DNA of 64,000 nt from Heligmosomoides polygyrus polygyrus (GCA_947396885.1 OX377205.1:25035407-25099406); one strand, 5' to 3'; numbered from the stretch's first letter, positions 11,186-24,500 are shown. Translations and numbers: made by a program. The notes: generated by a model from the sequence alone, not told the origin.

Positions 11186-11640
11186 TTAGGTTGCCCGGGA
11201 AGTTCTCAGCGTTTTGAGTGCTTCACTATGAACTAACATAACTTTCGCAAATCTCGTCGGATTTAGTCGAAATAAGCACTGTTATCGTGCAAATGAATCA
11301 AGCCTCTTCTTCTGACCAATGCTGGCCAAAACTGACACAATTTTCGGTGCAGTTCGTCGATTTCCTTACAGTATTACTCTGTTGTGATCGTTTGGCCTGG
11401 TGCCAAAAAGTCGTAATGAATCAAACCGTCCGCCGACCACCACACAGTGACCATTACCTTTTTTGGTGGAGTTTGCTTTTGGAAATGCCAAGGGAGTTCG
11501 TCGGCGTCCATCCACTGTCCGGAACGTTTCCCGCTATCATACAGAATCCACTTTTCATCACAAGTTATGATTCGTTCCAAAAACGGGTCAGTTTTGAACG
11601 TCTGGTTGGGGCTTCGCCCCAAACCCGGAGAATAGAACAC
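11186..11640 (-). mobile_element. mariner element, truncated (mariner A)
   Basis: Starts with the mariner terminal repeat ttaggttgcccgggaagttc (11186-11205). The minus frame 11374-11640 encodes the transposase block with ITCDEKWILYD, which holds the first catalytic Asp, and VMVTVWWSADGLIHYDFLAPG. About 200 bp carrying the second and third catalytic residues are missing compared with the related copy at 24670, and the other end is lost. Same subfamily as 24670-25879. Dead. Confidence 0.88.
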
Positions 11641-11739
11641 CCTGAACGTCTTCTTCTCCTCTTTAGACCTTCTCTCATTTATTACAGTAAAAAACTGGTT
11701 TTGTTATATAGAATGATATAGCGGAAAAGGGCAAAACAG

Positions 11740-12238
11740 GTCCATCACTTTCACTGGACCCCCCTTAACTGGTCCCTTATCGCTGGTTTATTGTCAGCCC
11801 TTTTCCGGTTCACCCTTCACTGGTCCCCCTTTTCCCTTCGTCGGTCCCTACTACTGCTCCCATCTTCACTGGACCTCCATTTTTTGTCCCTTCTTCGCTG
11901 GTCATTCTATCCTTCACAGATCCCCATTGCTGGTCCCACCCTCACTGGCCCCCTTTTTAATCATCAACACTTTTCCGGTCCCCCCCCCCCCTTCACTGGA
12001 CCCCCCCCAACTCACCGGTCCCCATTACTGGTCCCTTCCTCACCGGTCCCTTCTTCACTGGACCCCTCCCCCCTCTTTCACCGGTCCCCCTTCACTGGAC
12101 CCCTCCCCCTCCTTCACCGGCTCCCCTTCACTGGTCCCTACTTTATTGGTCAACCCTTTACCTGTACCCCTTACTGGAACCCCATCCTTCACCGGTCCCC
12201 CATTACTGCTTCCACCTTCACTGGTAACACGTCGTCTG
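11740..12238 (+). repeat. C-rich minisatellite, unit near TTCACTGGTCCC
   Basis: Dozens of degenerate copies of ttcactggtcccc, spaced 12-20 bp, with runs of C up to 12 (11980-11991). The minus strand is G-run rich. Two overlapping plus frames of 158 and 122 codons (Pro/Thr/Leu-rich) and one minus frame stay open only because the repeat lacks stop codons; I do not call a gene. Confidence 0.85.
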
Positions 12239-12240
12239 AA

Positions 12241-12333
12241 TCCGGAACCCTCGCGCGACATCGGTGACACCTCTCCTCAACCCGAACGTCCTTGATGGGA
12301 CATCGGTGACACTTTTCTGAACCCAGACCTGTT
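12241..12333 (+). repeat. Second tandem repeat ending at the gap
   Basis: Two copies of a unit of about 45 bp containing acatcggtgacac and cccgaacg run into the assembly gap, so the array is probably longer in the genome. Confidence 0.65.
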
Positions 12334-12533
12334 NNNNNNNNNNNNNNNNNNNNNNNNNNNNNNNNNNNNNNNNNNNNNNNNNNNNNNNNNNNNNNNNNNN
12401 NNNNNNNNNNNNNNNNNNNNNNNNNNNNNNNNNNNNNNNNNNNNNNNNNNNNNNNNNNNNNNNNNNNNNNNNNNNNNNNNNNNNNNNNNNNNNNNNNNNN
12501 NNNNNNNNNNNNNNNNNNNNNNNNNNNNNNNNN
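12334..12533. other. Assembly gap, 200 N
   Basis: Run of 200 N, a round number that suggests a placeholder rather than a measured length. Confidence 0.99.
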
Positions 12534-12726
12534 TTTGGCATGCTTCTGGAAAGGGCGGAAGTTTTAACTTCTCAGATGGGCTTCAATAAGTAGCATACAA
12601 ACATACAAATACGACAAGTACAAATCCAGACTCCAGCCACGAGAAATATGGACACGGCATGGGGTGTCTCATTACTTTTGCCCCCCCCCCCCTAATATTC
12701 CTTAGGCTTCGCGCTGCATATAACAA

Positions 12727-12746
12727 TTAGGTTGTTCGGGAAGTCC
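12727..12746. mobile_element. Solo mariner-like terminal repeat
   Basis: ttaggttgttcgggaagtcc resembles the ends at 11186 and 24670 but diverges directly afterwards. It may be the end of the mariner at 13290-14180, although about 540 bp of non-coding sequence lies between. Confidence 0.5.
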
Positions 12747-13289
12747 ATGTTTTCCATATGTGGTGCTCTAGTACACTACGCTGTGCTGTAATGTTTATTA
12801 CATGGTTAAAATCTTTGTGAAGAGCAGCATAATCAGGAGATGTATAAAGCGAATTCCGTTGTAGGGTATGAGGCTAGCGCTCGAGAAGTAGGATGGTTAG
12901 ACAGAACACATAATACAACAAAAAACCATCTCAAAATAGTTGTAGAACAGTAAGGAGAACGAGATCTAGAGAAGCTTTATCCTCGAGATTCCGTCATGCC
13001 TTAGAATTGTTTCGAATGGAATCCTCAATAATTTTTTCGACTTGTATGGGATGTTTTGTCAAACTTCACGTAATCCGAACTTACGCTATTAACATAGAAA
13101 TTATTTCGAATTGATGATTTTGTTGTATTTAAAAAGGCTTATGTCCTCCACCTTTTAGGTGGTTTCATCATTAAGGAGTTTTTTATCAACAAATCCACTG
13201 AAAAGTGAATTTCTTGGCCCATAACGAGTTCGTATATTCTTCTTTGCTTTGAGGCTGTCTGCAGTCCAAAGTGTTTGTTTCATAGTTCA

Positions 13290-14180
13290 CTATTGACTGT
13301 TGTACATATTGTCCTCAAACCAGCATTTCCTAATAAAAATTAGGTTGTCGTCGCCACGGTTCTTGAATTTTTTTCTCCGCCAAGGCGTGCTGCAGCGACC
13401 GAAAAAGGTGGTAGATTGATGGCGCAAGGACTGGGTTATGAGGCAGGTGAGGCAGAAGTTCCCAGCCCACCTCCTCAACTTTGTAGCGTGATATCTGCGG
13501 CGTGCGATCGAGCGTTGTCATGGAGGAATTTCGCAGTTGCTGTGTTCACTCCTTGTCGACGCAGTGCTTGGTCCACGCGGCTCAGTTGATCTTCGTGAAG
13601 ATCTGACGCAACTGTTTGGCCTGGATCTAGCATCTCAAAATGCACCAGACCTCGACTCTTTCACCAAGCACAGAGCATGACTTTTTTCCGTGAATGTCAG
13701 GCTTCGTCGTCTCTTCGGAACCTCACCGGGGTTCAACCATTGCCGCGTTCGTGTGGTGTTGTCGTAATGGTCCAATTCTCATCCGAGGTCACAGTGGAGT
13801 AATAAAAACCGCCGTTCTTGGTTTCGCGGATGAGAATCCCAGCGATGGCGACTCGTGCTGCCTTGTTTGTGTCGCTGTGCTGATGCGAAACCCATTTTCC
13901 ACACCGATTTGGCTTTCGCGGTTGCATGCAAACGGTCGGCAATGGTAGAACTGTGACAATCGAACCTCTGTGCGAGCTCTGTAGCTTGTATTGGATCCGA
14001 CTCGACAACTTCCTTCAATTCCTGGCTATCCACAACGTCAGGGCGCCGTTGACGTTCTTCGTCTTCAAGGCTCTCATCACCGTCTCGGAAACATTGAGAC
14101 CATCGCTGGCATTGATGTAATGATGGATGTTCATTACCGAATACTACAGATAAGATGCGATGGGATTCTGCAGCAGTTTT
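13290..14180 (-). pseudogene. mariner transposase pseudogene (mariner C)
   Basis: Reading the minus strand from about 14110, the transposase is spread over three frames. First come the HTH blocks QCFRDGDESLEDEERQ and ELAQRFDCHSSTIADRLHA. Next are the region around KWVSHQHSDTNKAARVAI and the first catalytic block, TSDENWTI where mariners have TSDEKWI. Last is a C-terminal part with PHLPHNPVLAPSIYHLF, where the third catalytic Asp of PDLSPSDYHLF is replaced. Several frameshifts mean no functional product. It is a different subfamily from mariners A and B. Confidence 0.85.
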
Positions 14181-16467
14181 TCATAGCTTAAAGTAGTACA
14201 GCAAGCGAAGCCGCACTCGGTACTTTTGCTCGATTATCGTCCATATAAAAAAATTCTTTAAAAGAGTCAGCGGAAACAGAAACTTTGGCGAAAGATGCCT
14301 TTGGAAACGCTTGTTGAACACGTAAAGTTACATGATCCAAGAAACAGCAGTAGCAGAGAAATGACAAATCCGAAGCGGGTGACATTTGTAGTCCAACAAC
14401 TCAATAGTTTTTCCGTGAAACTGTTTTAGCTTTTGTAAATTCAACTATGTTTCTTCTCCAGTTGTTTTATCCCTCTCTAGTTCTTAACGACCTCCTACTT
14501 GATACTCAAGTATCCTGTTAACGCAGGGCTTGTAGGCATTGACGAAAACAGAGAACCTTTCGGTTTGGAAAAACTTCTGAAGAAATTTTTGCTGCAGGCG
14601 TCGCTTTATTTGCAATCTGCTCGGAATGTGCGTCCAAAGTCAAAACTGCATCGATAAAAAACCGACGATACATCGCTTGATCAACGCTAGCATTCTCCTT
14701 TCCACTTGACTGAAGCGGTGCGAATAATTGATGCGTTAAAGTGAGCCGACTAAAGTTCATATATCAGCCTTGGTGAACAGCTGTGAAACTTTTTCATCTG
14801 CTTTATAATATCAGAGCTTGGTCAGATTAATAATCCACAGACCTCGCCTACTGACTGCAGGGCGACTACGCCCCAATTGTGGTGGTTCATGAGACTCTGA
14901 AGGCTTTGGTTCAGCCGAAGCGCGAGGCCGAAATACAAAACGTCCACCTACAATACCGGCCTTAGCTTTTGGTCATTGGGCGAAAAAAGCGAAAAAAACC
15001 GCCTTTTCCGCCGCTTTTCTGTAGCACTCTTCAGCTTGAGCGCATTGTAAATTGCAATACATACTGTGATCAGTACCGAGCCCTCTTCCCGATGAGCTGC
15101 AAAGCGCATAGCGATCGCCTGAAAAACGGTGTGACCTAATTTCTGCATGGCGCGGCTGACCCCTTCTCTCGCGAGATATAATTACACCCACAGCTCCTAT
15201 ATAGCTAACGAAGGAAGAGATTCGGCCTATTAAAGCCTATTTTCTACTTTATATATTGTAACACATACTTATCTAGATTCCCTAGCATTTCACGATCATA
15301 ATGATGTACTTTTTTAAAGGATCCAATAATAAAAGTGCTATTACTTTCAGAAAGTGTCTCCATTTTGGAGGGCTCTAATTTCGGCATATCAAGCTTGTGC
15401 GTGCTTATACTCGTTTCTCCCGTTGACTTCATCATTTTCCTTTAATGCTGCTTCCCTTCTTTACACGGGGAGATGAGATCGCGAAATAATGATGACGTTG
15501 TTCAACATCAACTATGATTATTTATTTATTTATACCATTTTCATCTTGGATTGGACACTTTTCAAATCAAATTGGACACTGTTCTAAGTTAGCATAATAT
15601 TTTTGAAACATGATAAAAACGAACTCTTCCAAACTGAAATGACCTTCAGACCGGTTACACTTCATACTCAATAGGATGATTAAAATAATTTTTTGCTCAA
15701 GGAAAATTTGATAAAGCCTTCTTTGAAACTTACAACTTTGCTGGCACAGTGCTGGTATATACAGCAGAAACGTAACATGCCGAGGTTCCCAGAAGAGACA
15801 AGATGGAGATTCATAAGCCCTAGGATTTTACATTGCTACTGGACTGGATGATCGCTCACTTTCGACCGCTGCTGCTTGTGTTGATCCGCTGCAGCTGTGC
15901 AACTGGTCGGCGGCACGACGCCGTCGATCGTGCCTCTGAGCGAAGGGCGACGGGGTTCGCTTCTCATATGTGAGAGCTTGATTTCGTTGCTTCTGGTTCT
16001 GATGTCGCAACGGCCCCTGGTCATCAGTCAGTGCTGTTTCACTCGTTACTGATTCATTCGTTGACTATTATCATACGTGACGTGCCGCGACTATTGTGAG
16101 CCGGTTCAGGTGGTTAATATTACAGACGCAGATAGGTAACGCGTGCGAAAGGGAGAGAAAAACTGTTCTGTGCGGTTGAATAAACTGTCATTCGATACTC
16201 ATCGGATTAAGCGTAGCTAGGGTTGGGCGTGAACATTTTGCTGGACGTCTTTGAAATTCTGAATTGAAAAATCATTTTTTGACAAATTTTGGCGCCTTTA
16301 GTGACTCTGTTGCTATAATTGCTATAAAAGGATCATCAGCTAGAGACGGACGCTAGAGAAATTAAGTTGCTTTAATATGACCTCTAGTATGTATATTAGT
16401 AGTGCTCCCATTGAGACAAAATTATAAATACGCTCCGATAGATGCAATACAACAAGGCAAACGAAGA
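14181..16467. other. No gene recognised
   Basis: Mostly AT-rich. A GC-richer stretch at about 15836-16020 has overlapping minus frames of about 60 codons but no family motif. A TTTA run lies at 15518-15531. Confidence 0.45.
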
Positions 16468-16510
16468 CCAATTAAGCACAACACAGGATGCTAGGGTTGT
16501 GCTTAATTGG
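16468..16510. repeat. Perfect 15-bp hairpin
   Basis: ccaattaagcacaac (16468-16482) is exactly complementary to 16496-16510, with a 13-nt loop. Confidence 0.65.
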
Positions 16511-16604
16511 TTTAGTTTCTTTTTACTCTAGCTGCCTTGAGAATGCTATTCTATATGATGAAATGGCGTTTGGGGGAATAGTTTCACTAATGTTCTCGAC
16601 TTTT

Positions 16605-16745
16605 CCAGGCTCCGAAGAAGGCGAAGACGCCGAAACGTCAGCCGAAGTAAAGCCTGTTTAACAATCTCGGTAAACAGCTTAAAGAAGAAACACGCTGAAG
16701 TATACTCGATATGCCAAGATTTATCGAAAGTCGGACTTGGGCGGT
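16605..16745 (+). repeat. Dispersed repeat with CCGAAACGTCAGCC motif, copy 1
   Basis: caggctccgaagaaggcgaa followed by gccgaaacgtcagcc and, about 90 bp on, tgccaagatttatcgaaagt. The same order is seen at about 52662-52795, and the first part recurs at 55125. Nature unknown. Confidence 0.6.
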
Positions 16746-17001
16746 TCTACAACACACGATGTTGTAGAATGAGTTTACCAGTGTTAAACAGTAGAACATT
16801 CCATGAGGACGAGGAATTTCGAATCCAGCGAGAATACGCTAAAGGAACGGTTGATCTGCAGTCATCTGACAATAAGGAGGCACGGAATAATGATGACCTA
16901 GAATCGCTCAGGACTAGCAAAAATGTCGGCGGTTTGGTATTTATGGAAGATCTGACCTCATAAGGCTTCTTTTAAAAACTCGAAGAGAAAGCCTTTTATA
17001 G

Positions 17002-17435
17002 GCCTTACCAGGAGACTACCTCAACGGTAGGTCGGAACGGCCCAAGTGTTGTATATGGGCAGAATCGCCTCTCTCTTGGAAAACAAAAAATACAAATATC
17101 TCGACCCCAATACAACTCTGCGCAGAGTCAGAGTCGACAGAAGTTGGGCCGTTGGCGGCGTTAGCCGGATCATGGGGATTACGCCGTCCGTCTACCCACT
17201 GCGCCACCATCGCTCGCTCGTCATCGCTGTTTCCAGCCAATTTGAGCCCGCCCTCCCCCTGCAGGCATAGGGCTAACGCCGCCAACGGCCCAAATTCCGC
17301 TGTCCCTAACTCTGCGCAGAGTTGTATTGGGGTCGAGATATTTGCATTTTGTCGTTTCCCAGAGAGAGGCGATTCTGCCCATATACAACACTTGGGCCGT
17401 TGCGACCTACCGTTGAGGTAGTCTCCTGGTAAGGC
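17002..17435. mobile_element. Large foldback element, 164-bp arms
   Basis: Left arm 17002-17165 and right arm about 17272-17435 are inverted copies, roughly 90 percent identical by eye, around a loop of about 105 bp. The arms begin gccttaccaggagactacct. The loop, read on minus, contains ggtggcgcagtgggtagacg, which resembles a pol III A-box, but no convincing B-box follows. The 157-codon minus frame (17016-17489) and its mirror frames are products of the palindrome. Confidence 0.85.
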
Positions 17436-18580
17436 AGCCTGTTTACCTGAAATAGTGCAACAAGAAGAATCATGCATCTGATACATCAATAGAAGAACGA
17501 CTGAAGAACAGTGAAGTAATGCCTTTTACTAATCTTACTATAATGGATATTTAGACTATTAATTCTAGAGCCAGAGGTCTTTTAGAGGTCAAAGATCCTT
17601 CTTGCTCAAGAGCAGCTTAACTTCTCTCTTTAGAACCTGATGCAAAGTACCGTGTCTGCTAAGTCTTCTGCATTGTAGGCAACGCGGGAAAGGCATTCTT
17701 AAGTGGTCTTCGTGGCTAGCCGAGGTAGTGCGGTCAGGACAGACGGTCGTTTTGTACCAACTCGAGTAAAAATCTGTTCAATTTTTCGACTTTTAGCACA
17801 TTCTTTTTGATATAAGTATTCCAGCACTCAATGCTTAAGGCGTGGCACCACGTGTATTCCTTCTAAAAACTTATCAATACTGCCGCATCGGAGCACTCGA
17901 TGAAAAAAATAGGGAATAGAAAATATTTTCGCACGAATTCTAGCAGTGAATAGTCGAAATGAGTGTTTCACTGCCACTCATGACTTCTACCACCCGCATT
18001 GAGCTGTGTGACTGGCCAGCACGGCCTCGCTACTCTCTACCAGCGGGAGTGTTAGCGCCTTTGTTCCGAGATCGTGTAGAATCAGGGGGTCACCATCTCA
18101 TGCCCACGGAGTTTCTCTGTCTTCCATCTGGAACAACGGCCAAGAAGGCAAAGCTAGGGAGGTGTGTGTTTGCGTAGGAATCCAATTCTGTTTGTGTGAA
18201 CCACTCTTAGATTTCCGAAGACGACGAACGGTTCGAAACGATAGGCCGCTAAATAGACTGATCCACCTAAAACCTCGTTCCACACAGAAGTACGCATCAT
18301 TCAATAGTTATATTTATTCTTTCTCTAGTTCCATTGCACCCTTAATCTAGAACCAATAGAGAGTGAACGGCTTAATTATGAGAACAATTCCACTTAATAA
18401 TTACATCAATCAATACCCTGAGCAAGCGTTTCTCATCACATAAATAGTGCGTTGAAGACGAAACTGTTAATAGCCTAGCGAAGCGGTGGCAAAGGCACTA
18501 CGTATGAAGCTACGAGTGGGTGAGGGATTCTAATGTACACGAGATTCTTGGTGGGATGGACGGCAGAGGTGAGGTAAATA
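17436..18580. other. No gene recognised; downstream flank of the cuticlin gene
   Basis: Includes the 3' flank of the cuticlin gene. A minus-strand AATAAA at 18313-18318, about 265 nt after the stop, is a possible polyadenylation signal. Confidence 0.4.
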
Positions 18581-21500
18581 TTATGCTTTCTTTGTGATGG
18601 AGCGCCTCAGAAGAATGAAGATGACTCCAATGAGAGAGATGATCAGCGAGAGTAGGGTAGCGGCTGGGAGGACGAGGTGATGCTTCGCGATGCAGTCACG
18701 ACCACGCAGTCGGCGCAACACCGAGGCGACGTGCTCGTCCTTGGCGTCGAGTCCGAAGTCTGAAGGTGAAGATGGGAAGTCGAATAGGGGAGGGAGGAAT
18801 CTCCACTTGGTGCGCTTACCAATCTGAGGATCGAGGACGTCGATTTGTTGTGCTCGCACATCCGTCTCGTGAGCACCGCTGCTCAGCTCTGGGATCTGGA
18901 AGAGGGAACTCTTAATTCTTCCGAGCGGAAAGACATAAATAGGTTTCATTAGACTTCGATAGAACTCTTATCCTTGAATTCAGCCCGACAGTGCTGTGCT
19001 CAGTAGAGCGTACTCGGTTTGTTCAGATTGATGGTCACGTCCTGTTTTTCACCTCTTCAGAAGGCATTCATTTGTTGAGCGTATAACTTTCAGTGTTATT
19101 CAATTACTTTTAGAAGCTGAAGCCACTGAACGACTTAGTGCCACTGCAGCAACAACTGAATATATCTACGGGTCTCCTAGGACCGAGATGAGAGGGGATT
19201 CTAGCCTACAGCCAAGAGGTGTTTCATTACAGTTTGCCCCATAAGCATCTCGTAAGCGATCGATAATTTTAATACAAAGCGAATAAACGTCGACTGAGAC
19301 ACAACTAGATATTTTGAGGAAGCACTGTGTCACGTGTAATGATCACTGTCGTCTCATTACTCGAGCGGGAGCCAACGACCTCCTCATCCGTCTCTGTTAT
19401 GTCCCAGGTGTTGCAGTGGATCCTCCTAGTCCGTGGGACACGAAGAGTGTCATATCGGTCGTTCAGGGCTTCCACGAAGAAGTCCGACCAACGCTTTGGT
19501 GGGCGTCCTGGTGTTCTTTTGACATCCCGCGGAACGGCTCTCGTCCAGCGGGTGTCTGCAAAGTGTCTTACGTGGCCGGCCCATCTAATTTTCGAGGACT
19601 TGGCCCATGCGACAGCGTCTCTGATCTTCGAACGTCGGCGAAGCTCGGAACTCCGGAGACCTTCTCTCATTAGCGTGAGTCGTGTCACTCCGAGCATCGT
19701 CCTCTCGATTCCACGCTGCGCGATGCTGATCGCATGTTCATTCTGCTTTCGTACAGCTCAGGTCTCTGAGGCGTAGGGCAGGAAGAAGAGGTGTTAGGGC
19801 AGGAAGAACAGAGGAGTTGAATAGGTGGGCACGGAGTCGGACGTTCTTCGTCTTCTTCGCGACTTCTTCGACGCTCTTGAAAGCTCCCCATGCCGCTCGT
19901 TTCCTCCTGCTCAGCTCCGGGGCTAAGTCGTTCGCCATATTGACCTCGCCTCCCAGATACACGAAGCTGGAGCACCCTGAGGTATTCGTTCCGTTGAGCG
20001 AGAATGGGGGCATCAGAAATTCGACCGTCCCTCATGAACATTGTCTTCGTAAGATTCAGGAGCAGTCCAACGTCCCCTCATACACTCGCACCAGCATTCG
20101 CTCCGCCTGGCTGATGCTCGGTGTTATGAGAACGATGTCGTCAGCGAAGCGAAGATGGTGCAGTTGCCGGCCGTCGACTTTCACTCCCTTTTCTACCCAT
20201 TTTATTAGTTCGAGTAGGAACACACTCTGTGACCAAGGCTTTGAAGGCATGCACAGTTTCGTTTTTTTTTTTGTTGCGAAAAGCTATGTAAGTAAAAATT
20301 TACCTCTGTTAATGAAATTTTAATCGCCGTATAACGGTTTTGTGAGGTACAATGGGCGACTCTCACAAATTATATTATATTTCTAAACATAATCGGTTAT
20401 AGCGAAGTGAATGGAGCGGGAGGCGCAGTAGTGGAGGTGTACGCACTCGCAACACCTACACGACTTAAGCTTCTGGTTACCGTTTTGCTACATTGAGTAG
20501 CGCAGTATTTTGGCCGTTTGAGTGACTAGTCATCTTTTCAAATCTATTTCGCTTTTTGAAAGGGAAATATGTACATGGTAAGGCGGCGGAAGCAAAGTCA
20601 GCTATGCGAATTTCCTCACCTCTTGGATGAACCCAGCAGATCGAGGTCGTAGCCGTCGTTCAAGTAGGACTGGATCCGCGCAGGTTGGAATCTGAAAGAG
20701 TGGACGGGTGTCCCCAAATTCCTACACCGCAGGCAGATTAAGGCATTTTTTATCCGAACTTACAGGACATTCGCCGTCTCGAATATCAATGCGTACGCTG
20801 CACTGGAAGTTCACCACCACCTGCAGATGAATTATTCTTATTCACCTTATTGTTAATCTTATGCTGCTAACACAGTCTTTCAAACTGAAGTCTCCATAAA
20901 CCCGTATAGTTGAACGGGATCTAAACAAGAAAGTAAACGTTGGTTGTTATTATAGGGAGACGAGAGGGACAAAGTGGAGCACAGAACCCAACCAAATGCT
21001 CTCCTTTTCACGCACGCCTCCACTTCTTTACAAGTATTGAAGAATCATCAGAACACATCAGAATTAACGCAAATATGTTTCTTAAAAACAACGATTCTTG
21101 CATTTTTTAAATCATAAATGTTTAGATGCTTGAAAATGAAGGCTTTTGGCTGGGTTCTACGCTTCAGGATGTGACCAATTTTAACACAAACGTGGTGGAT
21201 TTGTCACTCCCCGAGGTTAGATTCACGATTTTTAAGGTAATGGGTTAATTTCAATGAATCAGTTTCCCAACAGAAAATGGTGGGCAGAGAGGAAGTTTGA
21301 TATTCATGATACGATATAGCTCGGTGGATGACATAATTTTACCCCACCATTTACCCATCTTCATGCTCTAGTGAATTCCCGGTAATGAGAATGCTTAAAT
21401 TTCTACCCTCTACGCACATATAAAGCTGGATGAAGTCATTCATGAATCCGTTCTCTGGAGCTCATTGTATGTGCACGAGCCCGCTTCTCTATGGGTATCG

Positions 21501-24500
21501 ATTTTTTATTTTTTATGGCCATAGAACCTCGTAGACCTCCACCTCTAGGACTTACCTTGTCGGCGAATTTGAATGCATGCGCTTCCTTCTGTGCTTGCAG
21601 AGGTCCGGGCCCGTACTCAAGGTTGTCGAGGAGATATCGGTCAATCGAACACCTGGAAGTCTGACTGCATAGCTAATATAGGCTAGCTAAAACAGGAGAG
21701 GACGGTTAATCCTGTGGCTACAGCGTTTCTAAGGTCTCCGGTTGTAGAGTCTCTATATTAGGTGTAGGAGAAATTGACTAGTTGTTTCGCTATTTCTACG
21801 CCAGCAGAAACCCTTCCAGATCTACCCTAGTCCGAGGAGTCACCGTTATAAAAGCAAAACAAACACGAACAAGACGGCGTCCTCCGGCTAGAACTAGACA
21901 TTCCAGAAAATGTCCTCTTGCAGGTTTGATCAGTGAATACTGCCTTTAAAAATAGCTTGCTTTGAATTCTACCGTCGTTGCAAAAAAGCGTCGTTGTAAA
22001 AAAGACTGGATAAAGTGCTCCCCCTTCCTAGGATATATCTTATACTTTCTAACGGACTAGGAAGGGAAGAGTTCTTCTCTAAAACCACAGTGCGGTTTGT
22101 TATCCCGCTTTGTAAAAAATGACAAGAATTGGACAACAGAGGCTACAGAGCTGTTCGCTCGTGCTGCTCGCAGAGTAAACCTCTGGTTAGGAATCTAGCA
22201 TATGATTGCCCCGAGGACGCAAACTATGATGAGGTAAGCTCCCTTGGAACTATTGAATGAAGATCCGCGGCCACATATTATCCAATTGAGGTTTTGCCTA
22301 AAGAGCAGAGCTCGAGATGCGGCAGTTGGAGCCTAATCATTTTGCCTGACATTCTATACCCCTTTGTCATCCAGAATGGAGAATGTCGTTCCGGATCCAT
22401 CTTCGACTTGACATGAGTGAACCGTCATACACCACAGATCTAAATAAGCGCATCAGAAACGAGCTGGAAAAGGGTCCTTAACAGCAACTCACCAGGAGCG
22501 GTGCTTTCGCACGTCCAGCGATGGAGCAGTTTGCTGCCGACCGTAACCACATCTACCGTATCCTTCGTCTCCGGATCGATAACCTCATATCGGCACCGAG
22601 GCATTTCGGCCAATTGGGTGAGGCCACCGAGCGCCTGAATTGAGTTACTGTATACAGTGCTTCTAGATGTGGCAGCATCCAGTAACGCTTACCTGTGTGG
22701 CGACCGTAATCGGATAGGTAACCGTCTTATCACCTTGCATATAGAAAACAGCTGATCTCGTAACCCTTGAAGACAGCTATTGACATGAGATTAGCGAAAA
22801 GAATGCTAGTTATACCGTGGAAATTCGAAAGCTCCACGAAACCCCTTGTATATCTACCCGCTTTTGACCGCCTATCTACAGGAAACCACTCCACATGTTC
22901 CGCGTCAGTTAAGCCGCTTGTGGCTGCGCGGTGAAGCCGCTGTGGGCGATGTTTCAGAGAGAAAGCCTGTCCTATCGAGTAACCAGCGACCTGTTGTCTA
23001 ATCACTGTCACCGCAACACCGCTACGAACCAGTTCCGTCGATTTCCCTATGCCCCCGAACGGTCGCGGGCTACTGCAATCCGGCTAGGCTAGCAGTAAAG
23101 TGATCCGACTCGATCGGATACCAATCGCCTCTGGAAGCTTCTTAGCCTGCTACGCCTAGCGCTAGACCGATAGCTAATTGTAACCATAAGTGAAGTCGTC
23201 AATTCTGAGCAGTGCTGGAATCCACGACCTTTGGAAAAGCCGTGATTCTTAGAGACTGACCCGATCGACCTTCGTAATGAACTCGTTGTGGAATGAGATC
23301 ATAATCTTCACGTTGGAGAATAAGCCTGGCGGATTCGTCTGCAAAAGCATTCTTTTTGCGCAGAAACATTGACAAGTAAATTCGGTAAACAATGGCTGTA
23401 CCGATCTCGTGGTAACGACCCCACACTCGTCCTTATTGATGAGGATCGAGGTGGTGCGACGACCAACGTTTCGAGAGAAGCACTTGGTGTCGTTCGCATG
23501 GCCGATCACGAAAATTCGACCTGTAATCGGTCGCTTGTGTCTACATGCAGTTTTAGTTGCAAGTCTTACCTTACTTTAGATGAGTGGCCTTTCTTCTGTA
23601 GATGAGAAGCGTTTCACCGATTCTTTTTAAAATCTATATGACCGATTTAGCAAAGGTTATTCAAGATCTTCGAACCTAGTGAGAATGGATAACGTGAAAT
23701 GTATAATTTAGTCAGAGAACTGACGTAGTGGCCTTCAAGACCTATTTTCTGTTGTGGAAGTAGTACAACTTCGTTGAGTCCAGCTGTGAAAAATGATGTC
23801 AATCTTTAAGAAAGTGTACAGAATTGCTCAATCAGAAAGCTTATGATGCTTAGTTTCTCAACTGACTTCGGATCACTCCATACGGGCATCAACGTACTAA
23901 GCATTCTCGTCTTAATAACAGGAAAATGAGAGAAAATTCGCGGATCTTTCAGAAATAGAGGTCCGCTATTTTGAATTATTCTCAAGCCACCTAAAACTGA
24001 GGTATGTGCATAATTATTTGCTGTCAGGGCAAGTATCGCTTGTCGTAGAGTGGCTATGGAATTCGCGGCCATCTTGAACCTGAATTAGTTTAAAAGAATG
24101 GTGGCCAGCATGTTACAGACCCACATATCCTAGTTTTTATTAAGGGTCAGTTGTTTTCTCTAACTCGAGTTACGTGTTGTTATCCTTGTTCTTAATTAAT
24201 TTGAAGTGTTCTGTACAGTGTTTTATCAGTCATCGCTGTTGCTGCTTTTTGACGCGCTTGCCTTACGCAAGCGGAATGAACAGTAAATAGTATCTAACAC
24301 CTCACCATAATATAAAAAATCCTAAAAGCAAGCTATCAATCCAAAGTATTTCATTGGTGGCCTACTGATAAGAAGTGTAAGAAGAAGGTTCAATCTGCTG
24401 TACTCGATTGCTAGATCACGAATGAGGACAGATGTTCTAATCTATCGGGTTTTCAGGGACTTCTGTCTGCTGTTTGGAAAGTAGGAACACCTGAAGAAGT

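Noticed and set aside
11791..12295. Pro/Thr-rich plus frames of 158 and 122 codons as a secreted protein gene
   Set aside because: Both frames, and one on minus, are open only because the tandem repeat contains no stop codons; no splice sites and no conserved frame.
17016..17489. 157-codon minus frame
   Set aside because: It spans the 434-bp palindrome and has mirror frames on the other strand; a product of the foldback.
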